Below are positions 45,247 to 54,651 of a stretch of DNA of 64,000 bases, piece after piece. Numbering within the stretch: position 1 is the first letter of the stretch; the number at the start of each line of letters is the position of its first letter. The position numbers and the translations under genes are program-made. The notes under the pieces are model-generated. The model made no database searches and was not told the origin of the DNA. It worked only from the letters and a program-made list of their open reading frames with translations. This DNA comes from Verrucomicrobiota bacterium (GTDB taxonomy: Bacteria; Verrucomicrobiota; Verrucomicrobiia; Opitutales; UBA953). Location of the stretch: contig JAPLTV010000059.1 of NCBI GenBank assembly GCA_026397955.1, positions 1 through 64,000 of the forward strand, written 5' to 3'.

Positions 45247-46034
45247 GCGCCAACCTTCTCGAAGTCAGCGACCTTTCCGTCCACTACCCTGGCCGCGCCG
45301 CCTGGTTCTTCCAAAAAGCCGAACCCAAGAAGGCCGTGGACGGCATCTCCTTCGTCGTGCCGAAAGGAAAGACCGTCGGACTTGTCGGGGAATCCGGCTC
45401 GGGCAAGACGACCACCGGCCGCGCGATCGTGAAGCTCGCGCCGCTGACCGCTGGAAAGATCCTCTACCAAGGCGTGGATATCGGCGTCCTCTCCAACTCC
45501 ACCTTCCTTCCGTGGCGCAAGAAGATCCAGATGATCTTCCAGGATCCGTATAACTCCCTCAACCCACGCGCCGACATCCTGAGCATCCTCTCCGAGCCGC
45601 TCGAAATCCACTTCCCGGAGATGACGCGCGCCGACCGCGAAGCCCGCTGCGCCGAACTCCTCCGCAGCGTTCAGCTCCCCGCCGAACACCTCCGCCGACA
45701 TCCGCATGAATTCTCCGGCGGCCAGCGCCAGCGTATCGGCATCGCGCGTGCCCTCGCCGTACAACCGGAGCTCATCATCTGCGACGAACCCGTCTCGGCG
45801 CTTGATGTCTCCGTCCAGGCCGAAGTCGTGAACCTGCTCCAGGACCTGCAGGAACAGTTCGGGCTCACCTACCTCTTCGTCGCCCACGACCTCGCCGTCG
45901 TCGAACATGTCAGCGACCACATCCTGGTGATGTCCAAGGGCAAAATCGTCGAACAAGGTACGCCAGCCGAAATCCTCGGGAACCCGCAGCACGACTATAC
46001 GAAGACGCTGCTCGCCGCGGTCCCCCGGTTCTGA
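45243..46034 (+). CDS. oligopeptide ABC transporter ATPase, second subunit
   Basis: A 263-residue ABC ATPase of the DppF/OppF type: Walker A LVGESGSGKTTTGRAIVKLAP, signature FSGGQRQRIGIARALAVQPELIICDEPVSALDVSV. The start overlaps the previous stop by 4 bp. Its own stop shares a base with the next ATG (TGATG), so translation of the exosortase probably depends on it. Confidence 0.9.
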   Translation: MSANLLEVSDLSVHYPGRAAWFFQKAEPKKAVDGISFVVPKGKTVGLVGESGSGKTTTGRAIVKLAPLTAGKILYQGVDIGVLSNSTFLPWRKKIQMIFQDPYNSLNPRADILSILSEPLEIHFPEMTRADREARCAELLRSVQLPAEHLRRHPHEFSGGQRQRIGIARALAVQPELIICDEPVSALDVSVQAEVVNLLQDLQEQFGLTYLFVAHDLAVVEHVSDHILVMSKGKIVEQGTPAEILGNPQHDYTKTLLAAVPRF

Positions 46035-47053
46035 TGTCCGCGGAAGCCCAATCGAAGCTCGACGGCACGACGCGTGGCCTTGGCCTGCTGCTCATCGGCA
46101 TGGCCGCGTTCACCACTTGGGACCAATGGGCCATCTGGAGCACCAAGGACGACTATACCTTCGGATACCTCGTACCGTTCTTCTCCGGCTACGTCCTCTG
46201 GGACCGCTGGGAAGACTTCCGCGCCCTGCTCACCGGCGAACGTTCGGACGTGGCGACTCCGACCTCCCGGGGCATGCTCAGCCTCGCCCAGCTGCTGGCG
46301 TTCGCTTCGCTCGCGCTCTTCGGCTTCGGCGCCGCCGCTCGGGCGATCTTCGGCACCGGCATCGGCCCGACGCTCGCCATCTCGTTCGGCCTCACCGGTG
46401 CCGCCCTTACCTTCGCCTTTCTTTCGGTCCGTGGGCCGCAGGACAGCGTCGCGACGACGCACACCCGCTGGCAGGCCGTCGGGTTGCTCTTCTTCCCTGC
46501 CGGCGTCTGGCTGATCTCCGGCCCGTTCCTCTACCTCGTCGACAATCAGATCAAGGGCGAGTTGCTCACGAATGTCACCGAGATCGTCTCCGGCATCCTA
46601 CGCGCCAACGACCACGCCATCCGCGTCAGCGGCAACACGATCATCTTCCCCAACGGCGATGCGGTTGGCGTGGCTGAGGCCTGCTCGGGCATCCGCTCGC
46701 TCTCGGCCTGCATCTTCGCCGGCGCGTTCCTGGGCGCGACCTTCCTCGAAGGCGGCTTCCCGGGGGCGCTGCTCCGTCGCATCGCGCTGATCGGCCTGGC
46801 GGGCCTCACCGCCATCCTGCTCAACATCGGCCGCAACACCTACCTCACCTTCCACGCACTGCACCACGGATCCAAATCGTTGGAACGCGACTTCGCCGGT
46901 ATCGAGCATGGTCAGGTCGGCTTCTCGTCGCTCGGCACCGTCCATGATTTGGCTGGCAATGTCGCCATGGTCGCCGCCTTGATTATCCTCGTGGCCTTCG
47001 TCCCGTTGCTCAACCGACTCGGACGACCCCGCGACAACCGAACTTCCGCATGA
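46034..47053 (+). CDS. exosortase-family transpeptidase
   Basis: A 339-residue polytopic inner-membrane protein of the exosortase/EpsH family, which processes proteins with C-terminal sorting tails (PEP-CTERM and relatives). The catalytic triad is visible as Cys217 (VAEACSGIRSL), Arg267 (LLNIGRNTYL) and His304 (TVHDLAGN). Roughly eight hydrophobic segments surround it. No protein in this window has an obvious PEP-CTERM tail, so its substrates are elsewhere. It lies inside the peptide-transporter/glgA overlapping run, an unusual place. Confidence 0.88.
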   Translation: MSAEAQSKLDGTTRGLGLLLIGMAAFTTWDQWAIWSTKDDYTFGYLVPFFSGYVLWDRWEDFRALLTGERSDVATPTSRGMLSLAQLLAFASLALFGFGAAARAIFGTGIGPTLAISFGLTGAALTFAFLSVRGPQDSVATTHTRWQAVGLLFFPAGVWLISGPFLYLVDNQIKGELLTNVTEIVSGILRANDHAIRVSGNTIIFPNGDAVGVAEACSGIRSLSACIFAGAFLGATFLEGGFPGALLRRIALIGLAGLTAILLNIGRNTYLTFHALHHGSKSLERDFAGIEHGQVGFSSLGTVHDLAGNVAMVAALIILVAFVPLLNRLGRPRDNRTSA

Positions 47054-48474
47054 GAATCCTTTTCGTGACTCCTGAGCTGGCGCCCTGGTCCAAGGCCGGC
47101 GGACTGGGCGACGCCACCGTGGCGCTGGGCAAGGCCTTGGCGGCCATGGGTCACGAAGTCCGCGCGGTGACGCCCCTTTATGGCTCCGTCCCTGGTCGTG
47201 AGAAGATGGGCACGCTCATCGAGTCACTCAAGGTCGGCGTAAACGGCGACGCCCGCAAAGCCGGCTGTCGCATCCGCACCCTGCCGGTCTCGCCAAACTT
47301 CGAGGCCTGGTTTGTGGAGCACGAGGATTTCTATGGAGCCCGGGAAATCTACCCGGCACGCGATGACGCCGGCGAACGCGCCGCCTTCTACGGACGCGCC
47401 GGACTGGATGCCTGCCTGACTACCAGTTGGATTCCCGACGTCATCCATTGCCACGACTGGACCGCTGGCCTCGTCCCCGTCTTGCTCAATACCACGCTCA
47501 AGCAGTCCGCGCTGGGTGGAGCGAAGACCGTTCTCTCGATTCATAACCTGCAGCACCAAGGTCTGTACCCTAAGCGCATCATGGCCTACCTCGGCCTGCC
47601 GCCCTTTCTCTGGAGTCCGCAGGAACTCGAATGCCTCGGCGGCGTCAACTTCCTCAAAGGCGGCATCCTCCACTCCGCCAAGGTCATCACCGTCAGCCCG
47701 ACCTACGCGAAAGAGATCCTCACCCCGGCCTTCGGTTACGGCCTCGACGATGTCGTCCGTCGCCGGGCGAACGACCTGCGCGGAATCCTCAACGGGGTCG
47801 ACCGCGACGAATGGAATCCTGCAGACGACAAACACATCGCCGCCGCGTTCTCGGCCAAGCAGCCGGCGGGCAAGGCCGAATGCAAGACCGCCCTCCTGCG
47901 CGAACTCAACCTCGCCACCGATCGCGACATCCCCCTTGTGGGCGTCGTCTCGCGCCTCTGGGAACAGAAAGGCCTAGATCTCGCCGTCAGCGTTCTGCCG
48001 AAGTTCCTCCGTGAAGGAAAATTTCAGTTCGTCCTCCTTGGTAGCGGCGATGCCTGGCTCGAGAACGAATTCAAGCGACTCGCCGTCGACTTCCCGCAGT
48101 TCTGCGCCGTCCGCATCGGCTACGACAACGGACTGTCTCACCGAATCGAGGCTGGCAGTGATTTCTTCCTGATGCCCAGTCGCTTCGAACCGTGCGGTCT
48201 AAACCAAATGTATTCCATGGCCTACGGCACCCTCCCCATCGTCCGCGCCACCGGAGGCCTGGCTGACACCGTGACCGGCTGGGACGGGAAGAAGAAAGGT
48301 ACCGGGATTATTTTTGAGCACGCTGACCAAGGCGGTATTGAATGGGCCCTGCAACGGGCGTTGGAGCTCTATCAGCAACCCGCGGCCTACAAAGCACTTC
48401 AGAAGAACGCGATGGCGGCGGAGTTCAGTTGGGCCAAGTCGGCCGAAGCCCACCTCGTGTGCTATCTCAGTTAA
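47050..48474 (+). CDS. glgA: glycogen synthase (ADP-glucose type)
   Basis: A 474-residue GT5 glucosyltransferase that elongates glycogen. The N-terminal donor-binding SKAGGLGDATVALGKALA, the HDWTAGLVPVLL region and the C-terminal MPSRFEPCGLNQMYSMAYGTLPIVRATGGLADTV are intact. Its start overlaps the exosortase stop by 4 bp, placing it at the end of the yej-like run. The catabolic phosphorylase is at 34935 on the other strand. Confidence 0.95.
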   Translation: MRILFVTPELAPWSKAGGLGDATVALGKALAAMGHEVRAVTPLYGSVPGREKMGTLIESLKVGVNGDARKAGCRIRTLPVSPNFEAWFVEHEDFYGAREIYPARDDAGERAAFYGRAGLDACLTTSWIPDVIHCHDWTAGLVPVLLNTTLKQSALGGAKTVLSIHNLQHQGLYPKRIMAYLGLPPFLWSPQELECLGGVNFLKGGILHSAKVITVSPTYAKEILTPAFGYGLDDVVRRRANDLRGILNGVDRDEWNPADDKHIAAAFSAKQPAGKAECKTALLRELNLATDRDIPLVGVVSRLWEQKGLDLAVSVLPKFLREGKFQFVLLGSGDAWLENEFKRLAVDFPQFCAVRIGYDNGLSHRIEAGSDFFLMPSRFEPCGLNQMYSMAYGTLPIVRATGGLADTVTGWDGKKKGTGIIFEHADQGGIEWALQRALELYQQPAAYKALQKNAMAAEFSWAKSAEAHLVCYLS

Positions 48475-48498
48475 AACCAGTGACTTAACGCTTAAATT

Positions 48499-48520
48499 GA
48501 AGCATTCTTGGCTTCTTTTT
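48499..48520 (+). terminator. weak terminator after glgA
   Basis: A 5-bp stem (GAAGC, GCTTC) around a 7-nt loop is followed by TTTTT, 25 bp after the glgA stop. The short stem lowers confidence. Confidence 0.5.
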
Positions 48521-48546
48521 AAGCAAACGTTGGGGTTTATTCGGCA

Positions 48547-48568
48547 ATTTCTTCATAAGTGAAGAAAT
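48547..48568. promoter_or_regulatory. AT-rich palindrome upstream of the porin
   Basis: A perfect 9-bp inverted repeat, ATTTCTTCA and TGAAGAAAT around TAAG, sits 42 bp before the porin start. The 135-bp gap 48475-48609 is notably AT-rich and must hold the porin promoter. The repeat could be an operator or a 5'-UTR hairpin; no regulator can be named. Confidence 0.55.
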
Positions 48569-48609
48569 ATATGGCATTTTGGCAAATTTTTAGCACATCG
48601 AACGACGCA

Positions 48610-49239
48610 ATGAAGCACACCTCCATCACCCTCCTCACCCTCACCGCCGCCGCGAGCTTTGCTCAGGCTGCGCCCGCCGCTGCCCCGGCGTTCACCACCT
48701 CGGGCAACGTCGCTATCTCCAGCGACTACGTCTTCCGTGGTCTCTCGCAGACTGCGGGTAAGGCCGCCGTCTCGGCTGGCTACGACGTCTCCCACAGCTC
48801 CGGCCTCTCGGCTGGCATCTGGGCTTCCAACGTCTCCTCTGCCCTCGGCAGCCTCGAGATCGACCTCTACGCCGCTTACGGCTTTAAGGTTGGCGCCGTC
48901 GACGTCTCCGTCGGCTACATCAACTACACCTACAACACCGCCGCTAACGGTGGCGAAGCCAACGTCTCGGCCACCTACGCCGGCCTGCAGCTCAAGGCCT
49001 CCAAGGGCGTCAACGGCACCCTGTCCGACTACTACTACGAAGCTAACTACAGCTACGACGTCGCCGCGATCAAGGGCCTGAACCTCGGCCTCCACTACGG
49101 CAGCGACCGCGCTTCGTCCAACGACGACTACGCCATCGCCCTCAACTACCCCGTGCTCGGCTTCACCGGCACCCTGTCCTTCTCGGACATCCAGAACGGC
49201 GACAGCATCACCGCTGTCTCCCTCAAGAAGACCTTCTAA
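48610..49239 (+). CDS. TorF-family putative porin
   Basis: A 209-residue outer-membrane beta-barrel protein. Signal peptide (1-20, ending AQAAP-like), then SGNVAISSDYVFRGLSQTAGKAAVSAGYD, the N-terminal signature of this family. The body is a run of amphipathic strands rich in Tyr, Ser and Gly, ending in the OmpA-like outer-membrane signal VSLKKTF. An in-frame GTG at 48559 would place 17 codons over the palindrome and before the signal peptide; ATG 48610 is preferred. The cargo is unknown. Confidence 0.88.
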   Translation: MKHTSITLLTLTAAASFAQAAPAAAPAFTTSGNVAISSDYVFRGLSQTAGKAAVSAGYDVSHSSGLSAGIWASNVSSALGSLEIDLYAAYGFKVGAVDVSVGYINYTYNTAANGGEANVSATYAGLQLKASKGVNGTLSDYYYEANYSYDVAAIKGLNLGLHYGSDRASSNDDYAIALNYPVLGFTGTLSFSDIQNGDSITAVSLKKTF

Positions 49240-49263
49240 GGTCTGAGTCGAAACTCATAGCAA

Positions 49264-49302
49264 AAGGGGTGCTTTCCGGGAGGAGAGCACCCCTTCTTCT
49301 TT
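49264..49302 (+). terminator. rho-independent terminator of the porin
   Basis: A 10-bp stem AAGGGGTGCT and AGCACCCCTT with a 12-nt partly pairing loop, followed by CTTCTTT. It lies 24 bp after the stop. Confidence 0.75.
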
Positions 49303-49347
49303 GTTAGGTTGAAAAACGGCCAAGGACGGCAATGTTGCCCTCCCTCC

Positions 49348-50235
49348 ATGATCGAGTCCGCCCGCAAACCTGACTGGCTCCGCGCCAAGCTCCCCAGCGG
49401 CCCGGACTTCCTGGAGACCAAGAAGAACGTCGACCTGCACAAACTGCACACGGTCTGCCAGTCCGCGCAGTGCCCCAACATGGGCGAATGCTGGTCCCGC
49501 GGCAGCGCCACGGTGATGATCCTCGGCAACGTCTGCACGCGCTCCTGCACTTTTTGCGCCGTGCTCTCTGGTCGCCCCAGCGAACTTGACCTCGGCGAAC
49601 CGGCCCGCGTGGCCGAATCCATCGCGCTGATGAACCTCAAGCACGTGGTCATCACCTCCGTCGCCCGCGACGACCTCAAGGACGGCGGCGCTTCCGTCTG
49701 GGCCGCGACCGTCCGCGCCACCCGCCACCGTTGCCCGAATACGACCATCGAAGTCCTCCCGGCCGACTTCCGCGGCGAACAGGTGCACCTCGATACGCTC
49801 CTCGACGCGCGTCCCGACATCCTCAACCACAACCTGGAGACGGTCGAACGCCTCCAGCGACCGATCCGTAAGACCGCCCGCTACGACCGCTCCTTCTGGG
49901 TGCTTACGCACGCCAAGTCCCGCGACTTCATCACCAAGACCGGCATCATGCTCGGCATCGGCGAACAGAAGGAAGAAGTCGCCCAGCTCATCCGCGACAT
50001 CGCCGCGGCCGACGTCGATATCCTGACCATCGGCCAGTATCTCTCTCCCAGCAAGGAACACTCACCCATCGATCGCTGGGTGACGCCCGAAGAGTTCGCC
50101 GAGTGGAAGGCCTTCGCGCTCGCCGCCGGCGTCAAGCACGTCGAATCTGGTCCCTTGGTCCGCTCTTCCTACCGCGCCGACGAACAAGTCGTGAAGTTCA
50201 GCCTGATGGATCGCCGCCAGCGACCCGCCCGCTAA
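49348..50235 (+). CDS. lipA: lipoyl synthase
   Basis: A radical SAM enzyme inserting two sulfurs into octanoyl groups to form lipoyl cofactor. The 295-residue protein has the auxiliary-cluster ligands C-x4-C-x5-C (CQSAQCPNMGEC) and the radical SAM motif C-x3-C-x2-C (CTRSCTFC). GIGEQKEE, TIGQYLSPS and SGPLVRSSYRA are standard. No lipB or lplA is in view. It is followed after 3 bp by the helicase gene. Confidence 0.95.
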   Translation: MIESARKPDWLRAKLPSGPDFLETKKNVDLHKLHTVCQSAQCPNMGECWSRGSATVMILGNVCTRSCTFCAVLSGRPSELDLGEPARVAESIALMNLKHVVITSVARDDLKDGGASVWAATVRATRHRCPNTTIEVLPADFRGEQVHLDTLLDARPDILNHNLETVERLQRPIRKTARYDRSFWVLTHAKSRDFITKTGIMLGIGEQKEEVAQLIRDIAAADVDILTIGQYLSPSKEHSPIDRWVTPEEFAEWKAFALAAGVKHVESGPLVRSSYRADEQVVKFSLMDRRQRPAR

Positions 50236-50238
50236 TCC

Positions 50239-52290
50239 GTGGAAGGCCTGCCTCCCGTCGATTTCCGCGGCGAGCTCAATGACGAGCAGTACGCCGCGGT
50301 GACCTCACCGCGCGGACCCGCGCTCGTGCTGGCCGGCGCCGGCTCCGGCAAGACCCGCACCCTCACGTATCGCGTCGCCTGGCTCCTGCACCAAGGCGCC
50401 ATGCCCTGGGACATCCTGCTGCTGACGTTCACGAATAAGTCCGCCAAGGAGATGCTCGAACGCGTGGAGGATCTCACCGGCGTTCCGCGCGGTCAGTTCT
50501 GGGGTGGCACCTTCCACTCGATCGGCCAGCGCATCCTCCGCCGTAACGCCGCAGTGGCCTCGCGTTCGCCCGACTTCACCATCCTCGACCAGAAGGAATC
50601 GGAACACCTGTTCTCCGAGATCGTGAAGTCGATCGACGGCGCCTTCATCAAGGATAAGACGAACCCGAAGGCGGCCGTGATCCTCGATGCCTACTCGCAC
50701 GCCCGCAACACGCTGCGTCCGCTGCCGGACGTCCTCGCCGAACGCCTCGACTGGATGAAAGGAGGCCCGGAGAAGCTGATGCAGTTCTGCACGAGCTACG
50801 AAGCTGCGAAGAAGGAGCGCAACCTCTGCGACTTCGACGACCTACTGAGCCTTTGGCTCCTCGTGCTCGAGAACGATCCAGCCGCGCTCGCCCATTACCG
50901 CCAGCGCTTCAAGCACATCCTCGTAGACGAGTTCCAGGATACCAACCGCCTACAGAGCCGCATCATCGACCTACTGGCCAGCGAGCACCAGATCATGGCC
51001 GTCGGCGACGACGCGCAGTGCATCTACACTTGGCGTGGCGCCGATTGGGAGAACATCGTGGCCTTCCCGAACCGTCACCCCGGCACGCTGATCCACACGA
51101 TCGACACGAACTACCGCTCGACGCCTGAAATCCTGGCCTTTGCCAACGAGATCCTCAGCCACCGGCCGCGCATCGAAGGTTTCGACCGCCGCCTCAAGGC
51201 CGTCCGCCAACGCGGCCCTCAGCCCACGGTCTTCACCGTCGGCGACACGTCACAGCAGGCGAAGCTCGTGGTTCGCAAGATCATGCAGCTACACCACGAA
51301 GGGCATGCACTGAAGGACATCCACGTGCTCTACCGTGCGCACTACCAGTCGCTCGAGCTGCAGATGGAACTCAATGCGACGGGCGTACCTTTCGTCATCA
51401 CCAGCGGCCACAAGTTCTTCGATCTCGCGCACGTGAAGGACATCCTCGCGCACCTGCGCTTCGTGCACAACCCGCTCGACCAGGTCGCGCTCTCGCGCCT
51501 GCTGTGCTTACTCCCGAAGGTTGGCCCCGTCGCCGCCGAGAAGATCAGCAAGGCCGCCCGCGAAGCCGAGCAGGCCCAAGGACGCGGCATGGTCCGCGCG
51601 CTGCGCGCCGACACCGTCCTCAAACGCGTACCGGAATCGGCTAAGGACGATTTTAAAGACCTCACCATCACGCTCGAGGACATGCTCGAAGGACTGGAAG
51701 CCGCGAAGGCCAAGCCTGGGCCCGCCGGACCGGCGCCCGACCTGTTCGTCGCCGCCTCCGACGCGCATTCAATCAAGTTCGCCCGGACGCCCGCCGAGAC
51801 GGTCCGCGTCTGCATCGAGGGCTGGTACGGCGGCTTCATCAAGACGATCTTCCCCGACTGGAAAGAACGCGAACAGGATCTCCAAGGCCTCATCGGCTTC
51901 GCCTCAAAGTTCGACGACGTCGGCGACCTCGTCGCCCAGGTCGCCCTCCTCAACGGCGAATCTTCCGACAAGAAAGCCGAGCCCGAGGAGGACATGCTCC
52001 GCCTCACCACGATCCACCAATCCAAGGGACTCGAGTTCCCGATCGTCTTCCTCCTCGGGTGCGCCGACGGCCTCCTGCCCCTCACCCGCGCCATCGACGA
52101 GGGCGACGTCGAGGAAGAGCGCCGCTTATTCTACGTCGCCTGCACCCGGGCTGAGAACATGCTGTTCCTTTTCGCCCCCCGCTTTGCGGTCTCTGGCGAA
52201 GGCTACCGCCCGTTGGATCCCTGCCGTTTTCTGGAAGAAATGAGCCCGGATTGTTACGAATTGGCGGATTATGCCCACCGCCGGCTCTGA
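50239..52290 (+). CDS. UvrD/Rep-family ATP-dependent helicase
   Basis: A 683-residue superfamily 1 helicase starting with GTG. Motif I is LAGAGSGKTRTL, II VDEFQDTNRLQ, III VGDDAQCIYTWRGAD, IV-V NYRSTPEILAFAN and TIHQSKGLEFPIVFLLGC, VI ACTRAENMLFLFAP. It is close to PcrA/UvrD or Rep; a Rep-versus-UvrD decision is not safe by eye. The C-terminus lacks the long Tudor-like tail of UvrD. Coupled to lipA, which has no known functional link. Confidence 0.9.
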   Translation: MEGLPPVDFRGELNDEQYAAVTSPRGPALVLAGAGSGKTRTLTYRVAWLLHQGAMPWDILLLTFTNKSAKEMLERVEDLTGVPRGQFWGGTFHSIGQRILRRNAAVASRSPDFTILDQKESEHLFSEIVKSIDGAFIKDKTNPKAAVILDAYSHARNTLRPLPDVLAERLDWMKGGPEKLMQFCTSYEAAKKERNLCDFDDLLSLWLLVLENDPAALAHYRQRFKHILVDEFQDTNRLQSRIIDLLASEHQIMAVGDDAQCIYTWRGADWENIVAFPNRHPGTLIHTIDTNYRSTPEILAFANEILSHRPRIEGFDRRLKAVRQRGPQPTVFTVGDTSQQAKLVVRKIMQLHHEGHALKDIHVLYRAHYQSLELQMELNATGVPFVITSGHKFFDLAHVKDILAHLRFVHNPLDQVALSRLLCLLPKVGPVAAEKISKAAREAEQAQGRGMVRALRADTVLKRVPESAKDDFKDLTITLEDMLEGLEAAKAKPGPAGPAPDLFVAASDAHSIKFARTPAETVRVCIEGWYGGFIKTIFPDWKEREQDLQGLIGFASKFDDVGDLVAQVALLNGESSDKKAEPEEDMLRLTTIHQSKGLEFPIVFLLGCADGLLPLTRAIDEGDVEEERRLFYVACTRAENMLFLFAPRFAVSGEGYRPLDPCRFLEEMSPDCYELADYAHRRL

Positions 52291-52379
52291 GCCCGCTATG
52301 ACAGCCAAACAGGGGTAGGTGCTTGCCTTTGCCTTAGGCGGGCATTTATGACTCACGCAAACTTTTACACGCTATCGCC

Positions 52380-53984
52380 ATGCCCAAGGTACTCGTCGCT
52401 GACAAGATCTCGCCCACCGGAGTCGCCCTCCTCAAAGCCCAGCCGGGCTATGAGGTCGTCGAAGCCTACGGCTCCACCCCCGAGCAGGTCCTCCTCCTCG
52501 TCGCGGACGTGGACGCCATCCTGGTCCGCTCCGAGACCCAGATCACCCGCGAAGTCCTCGCCGCCGCCCATCGTCTCGTCTGCGTCGGCCGTGCGGGCGT
52601 GGGCGTCGATAACATCGACGTCGAAGCCGCCACCGAGCGTGGCGTCATCGTGATGAACACCCCCTCGGGCAACACCGTTGCGACCGCCGAGCTCACCTTC
52701 ACCCACCTCCTCTCCCTGGCTCGCCCGGTACCGGAAGCTGTCCAGTCCATGCGCGAAGGCAAATGGGACCGTAAGACCCTCTCGGGCTCCGAGCTCTTCG
52801 GCAAGACCCTCGGCGTGCTCGGCCTCGGCCGCATCGGCGCCGAAGTCTCCAAGCGCGCCCTCGCGTTCGGCATGAAGGTCCTCGCCTACGACCCTTACCT
52901 CACCGAAGCCCGCGCCAAAGCTCTCGGCGTGTCCATCGCGACCCTCGATGAAGTCTTCGCTCTCTCCGACTACATCACCGTCCACATGCCCCTCATCGAG
53001 AAGGGCAAGCAGGGCGCGACCGAAGGCATGGTCGATGAAGCCGCTTTCGCCAAGATGAAGAAGGGCGTGAAGATCGTGAACTGCGCTCGCGGCGGTATCG
53101 TCGACGAGACAGCCCTCGCCGAAGCCCTGAAGTCCGGCAAGTGCGGCGGCTGCGGTTTCGACGTGTTCGTCGAAGAACCCCTCGCCAAGGACCACCCGCT
53201 CCGCTCCCTTCCGAAGGCCCACCTCTCCCCTCACCTCGGCGCATCCACCGCCGAAGCCCAGGAGAACGTCGGCGTCGAAGTCGCCGAAGCCGCGATCACC
53301 GTCCTCGGCGGCGGCTCGCCCGCCAACGCGGTCAACCTGCCTTCCGTCGACTCCCAGACGCTCGCCGCAATCAAGCCGTTCCTCTCCCTCGCGCAGAAGC
53401 TCGGCGCCATCGCCCGTCAGCTCGCCGCGCCGGGCCGCATCGAATCCCTCCGCCTGACCACCTTCGGCACCGGCTCTGACCAGGGCGCCAACGCCATCGC
53501 CCGCGCGATCCAGCGCGGCTACCTGCGCGGCATCGTCGAAGGCGTCACTGACGTGAACGCCCCTGGCAAGCTCAAGGCCCTCGGCGTTGAGGTCCAGACC
53601 GTCCGCTCTTCCGCGGAAGCTGATTACAAGGAACTCATCCTCGTCGAAGCCGTGCTCGCGGGCGGCAAGTCCGTCTCCGTCGCCGGCACCGTCATCGGCA
53701 AGGCCCAGTCCCCTCGCATTGTGTCGATTAACGGTCGCACCCTCGAGTTCATCCCCGAAGGCAAGCTCCTCCTCATCGAGAACCAAGACCAGCCCGGCAT
53801 CATCGGCGCCCTCGGCAGCCTGCTCGCCAAGGAAAACGTGAACATCGCCAATATGGCCCTCAGCCGCAGCGGAGGCTCCAACGCCCTCGCCGTCTACCAG
53901 CTCGACACGGCTCCCGGCGCCGCGGCCATCGCCGAGATCCTGCGCAATCCTGCGATCGTCAGCGCCAAGCTGATCGAAGCGTAA
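52380..53984 (+). CDS. serA: D-3-phosphoglycerate dehydrogenase (long form)
   Basis: First enzyme of serine biosynthesis. The 534-residue protein has the N-terminal catalytic part, Rossmann motif LGLGRIGAEVSKRALAFGM, NCARGGIVDETAL and LSPHLGASTAEAQENVG (catalytic His). Residues ~320-450 are the allosteric-substrate-binding domain and the last ~75 an ACT domain (LLLIENQDQPGIIGALGSLLAKENVNIA), so serine feedback control is likely. It feeds cysK and the sulfur pathway via serine. Confidence 0.95.
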   Translation: MPKVLVADKISPTGVALLKAQPGYEVVEAYGSTPEQVLLLVADVDAILVRSETQITREVLAAAHRLVCVGRAGVGVDNIDVEAATERGVIVMNTPSGNTVATAELTFTHLLSLARPVPEAVQSMREGKWDRKTLSGSELFGKTLGVLGLGRIGAEVSKRALAFGMKVLAYDPYLTEARAKALGVSIATLDEVFALSDYITVHMPLIEKGKQGATEGMVDEAAFAKMKKGVKIVNCARGGIVDETALAEALKSGKCGGCGFDVFVEEPLAKDHPLRSLPKAHLSPHLGASTAEAQENVGVEVAEAAITVLGGGSPANAVNLPSVDSQTLAAIKPFLSLAQKLGAIARQLAAPGRIESLRLTTFGTGSDQGANAIARAIQRGYLRGIVEGVTDVNAPGKLKALGVEVQTVRSSAEADYKELILVEAVLAGGKSVSVAGTVIGKAQSPRIVSINGRTLEFIPEGKLLLIENQDQPGIIGALGSLLAKENVNIANMALSRSGGSNALAVYQLDTAPGAAAIAEILRNPAIVSAKLIEA

Positions 53985-53987
53985 GCG

Positions 53988-54641
53988 ATGTTCGCAGCCA
54001 TCGGAATTTTCGCGCTGCTCGGCTACCTCATCGGTTCCGTTAATTTCGCCGTGCTCGTGGCGAAGAAGCATGGCGTCGACATCCTAAAGGAAGGCTCCGG
54101 CAACCCCGGCGCCACGAATGTCAAACGCGTGCTCGGCAAGGGCCCGGGAAATCTCGTCTTCGCCCTCGACGCTCTCAAGGGTTTTGTCGGTGCCGGCCTG
54201 CCGACGCTCGTTGGCTATGTCATCGCATCCCAAGGCATCGCCTTGGTCATCGAAGGAGACGCCTTCATCCACGGAGTCGCCGGCTTCGTCGGCACTCTCC
54301 TCGGCCACTGCTTCTCCTGCTTCCTGAAGTTCAAGGGCGGCAAGGGCGTCGCCTCCACCATCGGCGGCCTGCTCGTGCTGCTGCCCGTCCCGATCCTCAT
54401 CGGCGCCGCGATCTGGGGCCTCGTCTTCCTGCTCTCGCGCTACGTCTCCCTGGCTTCGATCGCCCTCGGCGTATCGCTGCCTCTTTCCTGCTGGCTCCTT
54501 CCGCTCGCGACCTCTTTGAAGTTCGGCCCGCCCGAATTCTGGTTCGCCGCGGCGATCGCCGCCTTCAACGTCTGGACGCATCGTTCCAACATCGGTCGCC
54601 TGCTCACCGGCACCGAAAGCCGCTTCATCAAGAAAGCCTGA
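53988..54641 (+). CDS. plsY: acyl-phosphate glycerol-3-phosphate acyltransferase
   Basis: A 217-residue integral membrane enzyme starting phospholipid synthesis. Family motifs are GSVNFAVLVAKKHGVDI, GSGNPGATNVKRVLGKG, KGGKGVASTIGG and ESRFI at the end; at least five hydrophobic segments are visible. It needs PlsX, not present here. Its ATG is 3 bp after serA, suggesting cotranscription. Confidence 0.95.
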   Translation: MFAAIGIFALLGYLIGSVNFAVLVAKKHGVDILKEGSGNPGATNVKRVLGKGPGNLVFALDALKGFVGAGLPTLVGYVIASQGIALVIEGDAFIHGVAGFVGTLLGHCFSCFLKFKGGKGVASTIGGLLVLLPVPILIGAAIWGLVFLLSRYVSLASIALGVSLPLSCWLLPLATSLKFGPPEFWFAAAIAAFNVWTHRSNIGRLLTGTESRFIKKA

Positions 54642-54651
54642 CCTTTTCGCA

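Noticed and set aside
48565-48600. Sigma-54-like promoter before the porin
   Set aside because: TGGCA and GGCA words are present, but the GG-to-GC spacing is too short for the -24/-12 consensus.
48559-48609. GTG start for the porin gene
   Set aside because: It would lie inside the palindrome and put 17 non-signal residues before a clear signal peptide at 48610.
52291-52343. GCCCGC and GCGGGC pair before serA as terminator or leader
   Set aside because: Six pairs across a 41-nt loop with no T-run; too weak to call.
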